From Blastocatellia bacterium (lineage in GTDB: Bacteria > Acidobacteriota > Blastocatellia > Pyrinomonadales > Pyrinomonadaceae), in assembly GCA_003175865.1 (NCBI GenBank), contig PSRF01000090.1, positions 1-7,439 of the forward strand: a DNA stretch of 7,439 bases, written 5' to 3'. A model generated the notes under the pieces. It saw nothing but the letters and a program-made list of their open reading frames with translations, made no database searches and was not told the DNA's origin. The translations under genes and the position numbers were made by a program. How positions within the stretch are numbered: the stretch's first letter is position 1; every line of letters begins with the position of its first letter. Positions 1 to 5,406 of this stretch are shown here, piece after piece.

Positions 1-1
1 T

Positions 2-1519
2 ATCGACCGAAGTGAATTGGCGCGACTCTTTATCGACTCAGACGCATGGACGGGAATACGCGAATGGGATGGACGAATCGAAAGTGCGCGTGACCTTCGC
101 GATTCTTATCGTGCACTTCCGTTCCGACTCCTTCCCAATGCCGAAACTTTGATCATCGGACCGGGCGGCGGGCCCGACGTTGTTGCTGCACTTGCTTCCG
201 GTGGACGCAAGGTAACAGCTGTCGAAATGAATCCGTTGATGCTGAAGTTTGTTCGGCACTACGGCGCGCGCGCAGCGAATCTATACGATCGGCCGGACGT
301 GGAAACGATTCAAAGTGAGGGTCGCAATTTCATCAGTCGCACCGATCGAAAGTTCGACGTCATTCTGCTTGGCTTTGTTGACTCGTGGGCTTCTGTTGCG
401 TCGGGTGGCTTATCTCTTTCGGAAAACTACCTCTACACTGCAGAAGCTTTTCGCGCTTACTACGATCACTTGAAGGACGACGGCCTGCTCGTCATACTTC
501 GTTGGGACTCTGATGTGCCGCGCCTGGTTTCAAACTCCGTTTCCAACCTTGGACCAGAAGCGGCTGCACAACGAATCGTCACGCTCATCGAGAAGCAGGC
601 TAAGCCGAATCCAAATCAGCCTCCTCAGATGTTGTTCATGTTGCGCAAGCGTCCGTTCACGCCGTCGGAGCTCACAGAGATCAAAGACAAGTGGACTCAG
701 GCGCAACCACTCATCATGCCCGGAGGACCAAACCCACCATTGATCGGCGAGGTTCTCGCCGGAAAAATTACACTAGCTCAGTACGAACAACAGTCACCGC
801 GCTTTGTTGGTCCGGTAAAAGACGACAGTCCTTTTTACTTCGCCATTGAGAGACCGTACGGAATGCCCAGCGCGATTGCTGATTCGTTGTTGCGGTGGCT
901 GCTTGGACCCAGCATTGTAATGCTCCTGATATTGGCGGGACTTGGATGGAACGGCCAATCGAAGGTCGGACCATATGCTGGTTCGTTGATCTACTTCGCC
1001 GCATTGGGTTTTGGTTTTATCGCGATAGAACTCGCGCTGCTGCAGAATTTAATTCTGTTGGTTGGACATCCGATCTTTACGTTGTCCGTCCTGCTTTTCA
1101 CCCTATTAGCAATGGGCGGAATTGGAAGTGCGATCAGTCGACGTGTGCCGATGTGGGTGGCGTGTGTTGCTGTCGCGACGATCGGAAGCATCGAAGCACT
1201 AGCATTACCACGTTTAGTTCCTGCCTTGTTGTGGCTGCCGCTTTGGGCAAGAATCATTTGTGCGATGGTATTGATCGCGCCGTTGGGATTGGTGATGGGA
1301 ATGCCATTCCCAAGTGGATTGCGACGAACAGGCACATCACTTCCCGAGCCACCATTCTACTGGGGCTTGAACGGAGTGATGTCGGTGATCGGCTCGATTG
1401 CCACAGTCTTTGTGGCATTGATGTCCGGTTTTCAGGCTGCGATGTTGATGGGCTGCGCGTGTTACGTGCTCGCTGCATTGGTATCGACCAGGTCGTTTGT
1501 AGATACCGCGACGAGCTAG
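2..1519 (+). CDS. Spermidine-synthase-like membrane protein, 5' end outside the window
   Basis: The frame is open from the first bases of the window, so the gene probably starts upstream; the TTG at 17 has no ribosome binding site and I do not take it as the start. Residues here are counted from that TTG. A Rossmann methyltransferase-type domain covers about 40-165: a glycine-rich SAM-type motif (LIIGPGGGPDV, 45-55), an acidic residue ending strand 2 (E70 in VTAVEMNP), strand 4 (FDVILLGFVDSW, 113-124) and SENYLYTAEAF (135-145). From about 298 to 490 there are some six hydrophobic helices, with FIAIELALLQNLILLVGHP and GMPFPSGLRR between or within them. This order matches membrane-fused spermine/spermidine synthase-like proteins, which usually also carry helices before the Rossmann domain. 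In classical SpeE the catalytic strand reads VDxxDP; here the first Asp position aligns with Gly and only the second Asp remains. True aminopropyl transfer is therefore doubtful and the substrate is unknown. No terminator is seen after the stop. Confidence 0.85.
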   Translation: MDRSELARLFIDSDAWTGIREWDGRIESARDLRDSYRALPFRLLPNAETLIIGPGGGPDVVAALASGGRKVTAVEMNPLMLKFVRHYGARAANLYDRPDVETIQSEGRNFISRTDRKFDVILLGFVDSWASVASGGLSLSENYLYTAEAFRAYYDHLKDDGLLVILRWDSDVPRLVSNSVSNLGPEAAAQRIVTLIEKQAKPNPNQPPQMLFMLRKRPFTPSELTEIKDKWTQAQPLIMPGGPNPPLIGEVLAGKITLAQYEQQSPRFVGPVKDDSPFYFAIERPYGMPSAIADSLLRWLLGPSIVMLLILAGLGWNGQSKVGPYAGSLIYFAALGFGFIAIELALLQNLILLVGHPIFTLSVLLFTLLAMGGIGSAISRRVPMWVACVAVATIGSIEALALPRLVPALLWLPLWARIICAMVLIAPLGLVMGMPFPSGLRRTGTSLPEPPFYWGLNGVMSVIGSIATVFVALMSGFQAAMLMGCACYVLAALVSTRSFVDTATS

Positions 1520-1631
1520 ACCACAATCAGCGTATCCGCTCGTCCCCAACCTAAACATGTAGGTGACACCAACGCGATTTGTGTATAACTTTGATCGGCC
1601 TTCCTATAACAACGCAGTAGGCACAACGAAC

Positions 1632-2309
1632 ATGCCTTCCAAGTTGCAACCGGCAGTTGCTGCACCGGATGAGACACGTCTAGACGTCGTCATAATCGAA
1701 GACATCCGTGAAGTGCGCGAAGGTTTGAAGATGCTAATCAATGGGACGCAAGGGTTTCATTGTGCAAACAGCTTTAGGACCATGGAGGAAGCACTTCAAA
1801 AAATTGGAAGCTTGCCTCCAGATGTAATCCTGACTGATATCGGTCTACCTGGAATGTCAGGCATAGAAGGAATCAGAATCCTGCGTGAACGTTTTGCTTC
1901 GGTACCAATAATGGCACTGACTGTTTACGACAACGACGACAATGTGTTTGCAGCGTTGTGTGCAGGGGCGTCGGGATACCTTCTCAAGAACACTCCTCCG
2001 GCGCGTCTATTGGAGTCGCTAAAAGAAGTTGCAGGAGGCGGTGCTCCAATGTCGCCAGAAGTAGCGCGGCGAGTAGTGAAGCTGTTTCGCGACTTTCAAC
2101 CTCCGGAACGCGCTGACTATCACCTCACGCAACAGGAGACGGGACTCCTCAAGTTGCTTGTCGATGGACATCTTTACAAGACAGCGGCGGAGAAGCTTGG
2201 TGTATCACCCAACACAGTGTCCTTCCACCTCAGAAATATCTACTCAAAATTGCAAGTCCATTCAAAGACAGAGGCCGTAGCGAAAGCACTTCGGGAGCGA
2301 TTGATTTAG
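1632..2309 (+). CDS. NarL/FixJ-family response regulator
   Basis: This is a cytoplasmic two-component regulator that would bind DNA when phosphorylated. Numbering is from the ATG at 1632 (225 residues, usual length for the family). The receiver domain spans about 17-135: acidic pair E23-D24 (VVIIEDIREV), phosphoacceptor D69 in DVILTDIGLPGMSG, switch T97 (MALTVYD) and K119 (YLLKN). A LuxR-type helix-turn-helix follows at about 164-225 (LTQQETGLLKLL ... AAEKLGVSPNTVSFHLRNIY). The frame stays open upstream to a GTG at 1563, but that adds 23 residues with no homologous look and no ribosome binding site. The ATG places the receiver at a normal distance from the N-terminus, although its own Shine-Dalgarno (AGTAGG at 1616-1621) is weak. 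TATAAC occurs at 1584 and 1605 but no convincing -35 accompanies either. No histidine kinase adjoins it. NarL-type regulators normally pair with HisKA_3 kinases, so the HisKA-type kinase at the end of the window is probably not its partner. Confidence 0.93.
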   Translation: MPSKLQPAVAAPDETRLDVVIIEDIREVREGLKMLINGTQGFHCANSFRTMEEALQKIGSLPPDVILTDIGLPGMSGIEGIRILRERFASVPIMALTVYDNDDNVFAALCAGASGYLLKNTPPARLLESLKEVAGGGAPMSPEVARRVVKLFRDFQPPERADYHLTQQETGLLKLLVDGHLYKTAAEKLGVSPNTVSFHLRNIYSKLQVHSKTEAVAKALRERLI

Positions 2310-2387
2310 CCTCCTTGGAGTGAGTTGACCTGGCGCGCTTTGTTACAGCGATCCTTAAGTATTGCCGCGACGCCGCACTTCAATCAC

Positions 2388-2403
2388 CTACCTGAACAGG
2401 TAG
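2388..2403. repeat. Perfect palindrome CTACCTGAACAGGTAG
   Basis: Two perfectly complementary 7-base arms surround a central AA. As DNA it could be an operator for a dimeric repressor or regulator; as RNA it would form a 6-pair hairpin with a four-base loop inside the arm 1/arm 2 stem described at 2371-2550. It does not match operator consensus sequences I know well. Confidence 0.55.
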
Positions 2404-2453
2404 TTATCAACCATTAGACTTGCTATTTCACTAGCTTTGGAATGCCACAGGCC

Positions 2454-2544
2454 CTTTGGAGTGCGGCGGCTGGGCGTCGCTTTGTTATTGCGACAGGTTG
2501 AATTTTTGACCTCCTGTGCTTTAAACAAAGGTCGCACTTCAAAG
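2454..2544. repeat. MITE/REP-like element bounded by inverted repeats
   Basis: The left end CTTTGGAGTGCGGCG (2454-2468) and the reverse complement of the right end (2530-2544) agree at 12 of 15 positions, bounding 91 bases. Just inside the left end, GCGGCG (2463-2468) and CGTCGC (2475-2480) also form a short REP-like hairpin. A third, inverted copy of the arm lies outside at 2371-2383, and a fourth, partial direct copy lies beyond the lipoprotein gene at 3056. There is no transposase, and no target-site duplication was identified. Confidence 0.45.
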
Positions 2545-2570
2545 TTTTTTGGTTGCTAGTTCTGTTTCGC

Positions 2571-2592
2571 TTAGCTAATTTACCGTAGCTAA
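2571..2592. promoter_or_regulatory. TTAGCTA/TAGCTAA inverted repeat before the lipoprotein gene
   Basis: TTAGCTA (2571-2577) and TAGCTAA (2586-2592) are perfect inverted arms separated by eight bases. Because TAGCTA is itself palindromic, TAGCTAA also occurs as a direct repeat with a 14-base period. It ends 24 bases before the start codon and 13 before the Shine-Dalgarno, so it could be an operator at the promoter or a small leader hairpin. This is inferred from symmetry and position only. Confidence 0.35.
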
Positions 2593-2605
2593 ACAATTCC
2601 AAATC

Positions 2606-2610
2606 AGGAG
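2606..2610 (+). promoter_or_regulatory. Ribosome binding site of the lipoprotein gene
   Basis: AGGAG lies six bases before the ATG at 2617 and fixes that codon as the start. Confidence 0.8.
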
Positions 2611-2616
2611 AAAGAC

Positions 2617-3045
2617 ATGCGAAGAATCAGGTTGGACTCTGCGCTCGCGGGCGGTCTACTCGTTGCCGTGTTGCTTGCCTGTAATTTTACGACTGCAAAC
2701 ATTCGCAGTCTGAAGATCAGCGACAGCGAAGACGGGAAGAATGAGGTCAAAACGTTCAAGCCCAGCGGTAAGATTTACGCAATCGCTGAGATCGCTAACA
2801 ACGGCGGTAAGGTAGATGCGAAGTTTCGAGTGCTTTACGACGATGTTGAAGGACAGACTGCCGGCACTCTTGTGCAAGGCGCCGAGAAAACTCTTGAAGT
2901 GGAAGGCAGTCGACCTGCAGTGTTTTGGATTACATTGCCGCCGCGAGGATTCAACAACGGACGCTACAAGGTTGAGGTTACCATGCTAAAGGACGGGCAA
3001 GAGAAGGACAAAAAGTCAGGCACGTTTGAAATTAGCGGCTATTGA
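2617..3045 (+). CDS. Small secreted lipoprotein of unknown function
   Basis: The 142-residue product starts with a lipoprotein signal peptide: basic n-region (MRRIR), hydrophobic core (about 9-20) and lipobox LLAC with C22 as the lipidated cysteine, followed by N23. Asn rather than Asp at +2 is compatible with outer-membrane sorting under the E. coli rule, which may not hold here. The mature part (about 120 residues) alternates short hydrophobic strands (KIYAIAEI, AKFRVLYDD, AVFWITLP, RYKVEVTML, SGTFEISGY) with Gly/Asn/Lys turns. That pattern suggests a single beta-sandwich, perhaps CARDB- or Ig-like; the fold is inference and no catalytic motif is visible. The Shine-Dalgarno and lipobox make the start firm. 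The gene stands alone between two copies of a direct repeat (2459-2495 and 3056-3092), after a structured region that may control it. I do not recognise a named family. Confidence 0.85.
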   Translation: MRRIRLDSALAGGLLVAVLLACNFTTANIRSLKISDSEDGKNEVKTFKPSGKIYAIAEIANNGGKVDAKFRVLYDDVEGQTAGTLVQGAEKTLEVEGSRPAVFWITLPPRGFNNGRYKVEVTMLKDGQEKDKKSGTFEISGY

Positions 3046-3055
3046 TGACTGCATC

Positions 3056-3092
3056 GAGTGCGACCGCCCGTCTTCGTTTTGTTATTGCGACA
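3056..3092. repeat. Second, diverged copy of the 2459-2495 repeat
   Basis: This stretch aligns without gaps to 2459-2495 and matches 29 of 37 positions, including an exact 15-base block TTTGTTATTGCGACA (2481-2495 and 3078-3092). It begins 11 bases after the lipoprotein stop codon. The inverted right arm found after the first copy is absent, so this is a partial or decayed copy. Confidence 0.6.
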
Positions 3093-3186
3093 ACTTGGAT
3101 TGGACAGCCCGCTATAAAAAGCGATCCGAGCCGTCACCCTCTAGGGAAGGGGGAGCTCCGACACACTTTCTTCACAGGTTTAAACG
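3093..3186 (+). other. Non-coding stretch, little recognised
   Basis: It contains TATAAA at 3113-3118 without a -35 at suitable spacing (an upstream TTGCGA is 22 bases away), and a purine-rich AGGGAAGGGGGAGC block around 3143-3156. I see no gene, RNA family or strong terminator in it. Confidence 0.5.
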
Positions 3187-3215
3187 TTGAAACAGTTTTT
3201 GCTCTTTGCTACACT
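3187..3215 (+). promoter_or_regulatory. Sigma-70-like extended -10 promoter of the protease gene
   Basis: TTGAAA (3187-3192, 5 of 6 to consensus) is separated by exactly 17 bases from TACACT (3210-3215, 4 of 6), with TGC directly before the -10 (3207-3209), giving an extended -10. Transcription would begin near 3222 and leave a leader of about 108 bases before the ATG at 3330. It is the best promoter in the window. Confidence 0.55.
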
Positions 3216-3255
3216 GTCCGCCCCCGACGGAGCACTTCCCCCATTTGTCTGACTT

Positions 3256-3317
3256 CGAATCCCTTTGATTCGTCCATTTTGGCCGTATTCTGCCCGGAGC
3301 TGAATCCTCGTACGGCC
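3256..3317 (+). promoter_or_regulatory. Hairpin-bearing 5' leader of the protease mRNA
   Basis: Two perfect inverted repeats lie between the predicted transcription start and the ribosome binding site. CGAATC/GATTCG (3256-3261/3267-3272) has a 5-base loop. GGCCGTA/TACGGCC (3281-3287/3311-3317) encloses 23 bases and ends two bases before the GGAG Shine-Dalgarno at 3320-3323. Both would fold in the mRNA. The second is close enough to affect ribosome access, but no anti-Shine-Dalgarno pairing was found, so regulation is only a possibility. Confidence 0.4.
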
Positions 3318-3329
3318 TCGGAGTTTTAG

Positions 3330-5267
3330 ATGAAGAGGTTTTTTTACCCCCTCCTCTGCAGCGGAGTTTTGTCGCTGCTTTTTTTCTCCCTACTCACTTT
3401 CACAGCTCACAGCCACGCTGAACCGAGTTCGTCCGCACTTCAGCGGCGCAAGATCTCGAAAGACATTGTTCAGAAAGTTGAAGGTGGGCACGGCGCAGAT
3501 CTCATCCGCGTCATTGTCCAACCAGCTCCAAGCCAGGACACAACGTTAGACACCACACTCGAGAACTCTGGCGGAAGTAACATTCGGCACTTCAGGAATT
3601 TCGTTGTTCGAGCCGTCACGTTACCGGCGCAAGCTGCGGCGGCGCTCGCTAATCGTAGCGACGTCGCTTACGTGTCTCTGAACCGCGAGGTTCGATCTCT
3701 GGGCCATCTATCACTGACAACCGGTGCCAGTCAGGCGCGTGCCGCTGCGCTGAACAATGGTTTCACACTGGATGGAACTGGCATCGGAATCGCAATACTA
3801 GACTCAGGAATGGACGCCCAACACCGGTCGCTTCTCGGTAGTACAAACTCGACTCGGGTTGTTTACAGTGAGGACTACACTGACGAAGGTCGGACTGATG
3901 ATCCGTACGGACATGGGACTCACGTCGCTTCACTGGCAGCAGGCAACGGTCGCATCGCGAATGGTGATTACTTGGGCATGGCGCCCAACGCGAATTTGAT
4001 TAATCTGCGTGTGTTGAACTCTGACGGAGTGGGCACCACTGCGTGGGTGTTGCGTGCGCTCGATTGGGTTGCAACCAACCGCAGTGTCTACAACATTCGA
4101 ATCGTGAACATGAGTTTGGGAATGCCCGCTGTCGACTCGTATGTGAACGATCCTATTTGCCGCGCTGTGCGTAGATTAGTCGACGCGGGAGTCGTTGTGT
4201 TTGCCGCTGCGGGTAACAATGGAAAAGACAGCGATGGAAATAAAGTCTACGGTCATATCCATTCACCGGGTATCGAGCCGTCAGCGATTACAGTTGGAGC
4301 GTCGAATACGTTTGGCACAGACGCTCGCGATGATGATGGCATCGCTTCGTTTAGTTCTCGTGGGCCAACGCGAAGTTTTAGTACCGATGACAATGGAGTG
4401 AGGCAGTACGATAACCTGATCAAGCCCGACATCGTCGCGCCTGGAAACAGACTGATCGATGCTGAAGCAGACAACAATTTGTTGGTTACACAGAACCCGG
4501 ATCTCGATGCTGGTGTTAGTCACATCGACAATCGAAAAATGATGTACTTGAGCGGTACGTCTATGGCGACACCTGTTGCAGCCGGAGCGGCGGCACTCAT
4601 GCTGCAAGCGAATCCGCAACTCACACCCAATTTGGTAAAAATCTTGATGATGTACTCGGCACAACCGTTGGCCGGGTTCAATATGCTGGAACAGGGTGCG
4701 GGCCAAATAAACGTCGACGGTGCTGTGCAACTCGCAAAAGCAGTGCGGACGGATCTCAGTGCGACGACGACGGTCGGCTCGCCGCTACTTACTTCCGATC
4801 CTCCTGCTGCAAACACCACAATTGCGAACCAAACGTTTACATGGTCTCAAGGCATCGTCCTTCATAAGACTTACGCCACAGGCTCAGATCTGCTCACAAA
4901 GTATCAAATGGACTACTCGCTTGGCAGACTACTTAGCGATGGCGTAATCACTGGCGACTTTGCCGAGAGTCTTGACCCATCCTTCTTTTCAGACGGTGTA
5001 ATTACTGGCGATCAGATTCTGATCAGCAACGGAGTGATTACTGGAGATGGCTTACCGTTTATGCCGATCAGTCAGTTGCTTCAAGATGTCTTGTCGGACG
5101 GCAACTGGCTATCTGATGGTGTGATCACCGGTGACGGAGTCATTACGGGTGACGGAGTTATCACCGGAGATCTTGTTACTAGTGCTCAATCTGCGATGCT
5201 TAATGGCGATACCAGTGCGTCAATGGCGGCCACGCCTGACGACGGTACCGACTGTTTGAATTATTGA
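3330..5267 (+). CDS. Secreted S8 (subtilisin-family) serine protease with GVITGD-repeat tail
   Basis: The 645-residue preproprotease begins with a signal peptide (MKRFF, then a hydrophobic core to about 26, likely cut near AHSHA-EP at 30). An I9-like propeptide follows at about 45-120 (DLIRVIVQ ... FVVRAVTLPAQAAAALANRSDVAYVSLNREV). The peptidase domain (about 146-470) has the full triad: D158 in GIAILDSGMD, H195 in YGHGTHVA and S411 in LSGTSMATP, plus oxyanion N296 in AAAGNNG. It should be active outside the cytoplasm as an endopeptidase of unknown substrate. After about 530 comes a tail with six GVITGD copies, ending TDCLNY. No transmembrane anchor, LPXTG or recognised secretion-sorting tag is visible, so the tail may serve in surface retention, calcium binding or maturation; all of these are inference. 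GGAG at 3320-3323, six bases before the ATG, sets the start. The gene has its own promoter at 3187-3215. Confidence 0.95.
   Translation: MKRFFYPLLCSGVLSLLFFSLLTFTAHSHAEPSSSALQRRKISKDIVQKVEGGHGADLIRVIVQPAPSQDTTLDTTLENSGGSNIRHFRNFVVRAVTLPAQAAAALANRSDVAYVSLNREVRSLGHLSLTTGASQARAAALNNGFTLDGTGIGIAILDSGMDAQHRSLLGSTNSTRVVYSEDYTDEGRTDDPYGHGTHVASLAAGNGRIANGDYLGMAPNANLINLRVLNSDGVGTTAWVLRALDWVATNRSVYNIRIVNMSLGMPAVDSYVNDPICRAVRRLVDAGVVVFAAAGNNGKDSDGNKVYGHIHSPGIEPSAITVGASNTFGTDARDDDGIASFSSRGPTRSFSTDDNGVRQYDNLIKPDIVAPGNRLIDAEADNNLLVTQNPDLDAGVSHIDNRKMMYLSGTSMATPVAAGAAALMLQANPQLTPNLVKILMMYSAQPLAGFNMLEQGAGQINVDGAVQLAKAVRTDLSATTTVGSPLLTSDPPAANTTIANQTFTWSQGIVLHKTYATGSDLLTKYQMDYSLGRLLSDGVITGDFAESLDPSFFSDGVITGDQILISNGVITGDGLPFMPISQLLQDVLSDGNWLSDGVITGDGVITGDGVITGDLVTSAQSAMLNGDTSASMAATPDDGTDCLNY
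4941..5171 (+). repeat. Six GVITGD peptide repeats in the protease tail
   Basis: Copies start at residues 538, 556, 568, 597, 603 and 609 of the protease. All read GVITGD and are preceded by Asp or Asn (usually SD or SN). The last three are in tandem with a 6-residue period; the others are spaced by linkers of 6 to 23 residues. Each copy uses a different combination of synonymous codons, so the DNA repeats have diverged while the peptide has not. The pattern superficially recalls hexapeptide beta-helix motifs, but the glycine phase and the copy number do not fit a full helix. Confidence 0.9.
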
Positions 5268-5300
5268 CCTACGTCTTTTGCGGCATCTTTAGCTCCCGCA

Positions 5301-5346
5301 TCGGCATTCTTTGCCGAGTTCATTTCGTATCAGGCATCGATTTTTT
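5301..5346 (+). terminator. Possible weak terminator after the protease gene
   Basis: TCGGCA/TGCCGA (5301-5306/5312-5317) is a perfect 6-pair hairpin with loop TTCTT, but only a weak T tract follows it. Alternatively TGCCGA (5312-5317) pairs with TCAGGCA (5330-5336, one bulged A), four bases before TTTTTT (5341-5346), which looks more like an intrinsic terminator. The stems are short, so the call is tentative. Confidence 0.3.
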
Positions 5347-5378
5347 GGCTTGGTTCCTGGAGAAGGGAATTCGAGTTC

Positions 5379-5403
5379 TATAAACACGCTTCCATCGAGG
5401 TGA
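5379..5403 (+). promoter_or_regulatory. TATAAA box and strong ribosome binding site of the hybrid kinase
   Basis: GAGGTGA (5397-5403) is a long match to the anti-Shine-Dalgarno and sits just ahead of the ATG at 5407, which fixes the start. TATAAA at 5379-5384 could be a -10, but no good -35 lies 16-18 bases upstream, and transcription from it would leave a leader of only about 15 bases. The ribosome binding site is secure; the promoter is not. Confidence 0.5.
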
Positions 5404-5406
5404 CCA

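Larger units (their letters stand above)
2371..2550 (+). promoter_or_regulatory. Candidate attenuator-like structured RNA with two mutually exclusive stems
   Basis: Arm 1 (2371-2383, CGCCGCACTTCAA) pairs with arm 2 (2456-2468) over 13 positions with a single G-U. Arm 2, taken as 2454-2467, also pairs with arm 3 (2531-2544, ending CGCACTTCAAAG) over 14 continuous positions with two G-U pairs, and arm 3 runs straight into TTTTTT (2545-2550). Arm 2 cannot be in both stems. Inside the arm 2/3 stem two further hairpins fit side by side: GTCGC/GCGAC (2476-2480/2490-2494) and a 7-pair stem with two G-U (2495-2501/2506-2512). Pairing was done by eye. The layout resembles an antiterminator/terminator switch before the lipoprotein gene, or simply a terminator for the response regulator. 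Because the arms are copies of one another, a palindromic mobile repeat is a serious alternative. No known riboswitch class was recognised. Confidence 0.4.
2310..2616 (+). other. Intergenic region with multiple inverted repeats
   Basis: There are 307 bases between the response regulator stop and the lipoprotein start, with no convincing coding potential. The stretch contains a 16-base palindrome (2388-2403), a set of long complementary arms (2371-2544) followed by a T run, and a TAGCTAA double motif (2571-2592) just before the lipoprotein ribosome binding site. No clean sigma-70 promoter is visible. The best candidate is TTGCTA at 2553-2558, 17 bases before TAATTT at 2576-2581, and it is weak. 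Confidence 0.8.

Noticed and set aside
895..1554. 219-codon open frame overlapping the spermidine-synthase-like gene in another frame
   Set aside because: It lies inside a well-supported gene with clear domains, and its translation is rich in Arg, Cys and Trp with no recognisable motif.
1563..1631. Upstream GTG start extending the response regulator by 23 residues
   Set aside because: No Shine-Dalgarno precedes the GTG and the extra residues do not resemble the family; the ATG at 1632 gives a normal receiver N-terminus.
2506..2534. TTGACC (2506-2511) as a -35 of a lipoprotein promoter
   Set aside because: The nearest -10-like TTTAAA starts at 2520, only eight bases away, and nothing suitable lies at 16-18 bases.
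2374..2542. CGCACTTCAA occurring twice as a possible CRISPR-like or regulator direct repeat
   Set aside because: There are only two copies with no regular spacing; they are explained as arms 1 and 3 of the inverted-repeat structure.
3042..3329. Open frame of about 95 codons between the lipoprotein and the protease, overlapping the lipoprotein stop and ending directly before the protease ATG
   Set aside because: It has no ribosome binding site or domain-like sequence, and it contains the repeat copy at 3056-3092, the predicted promoter at 3187-3215 and two leader hairpins. A non-coding role is the better explanation.
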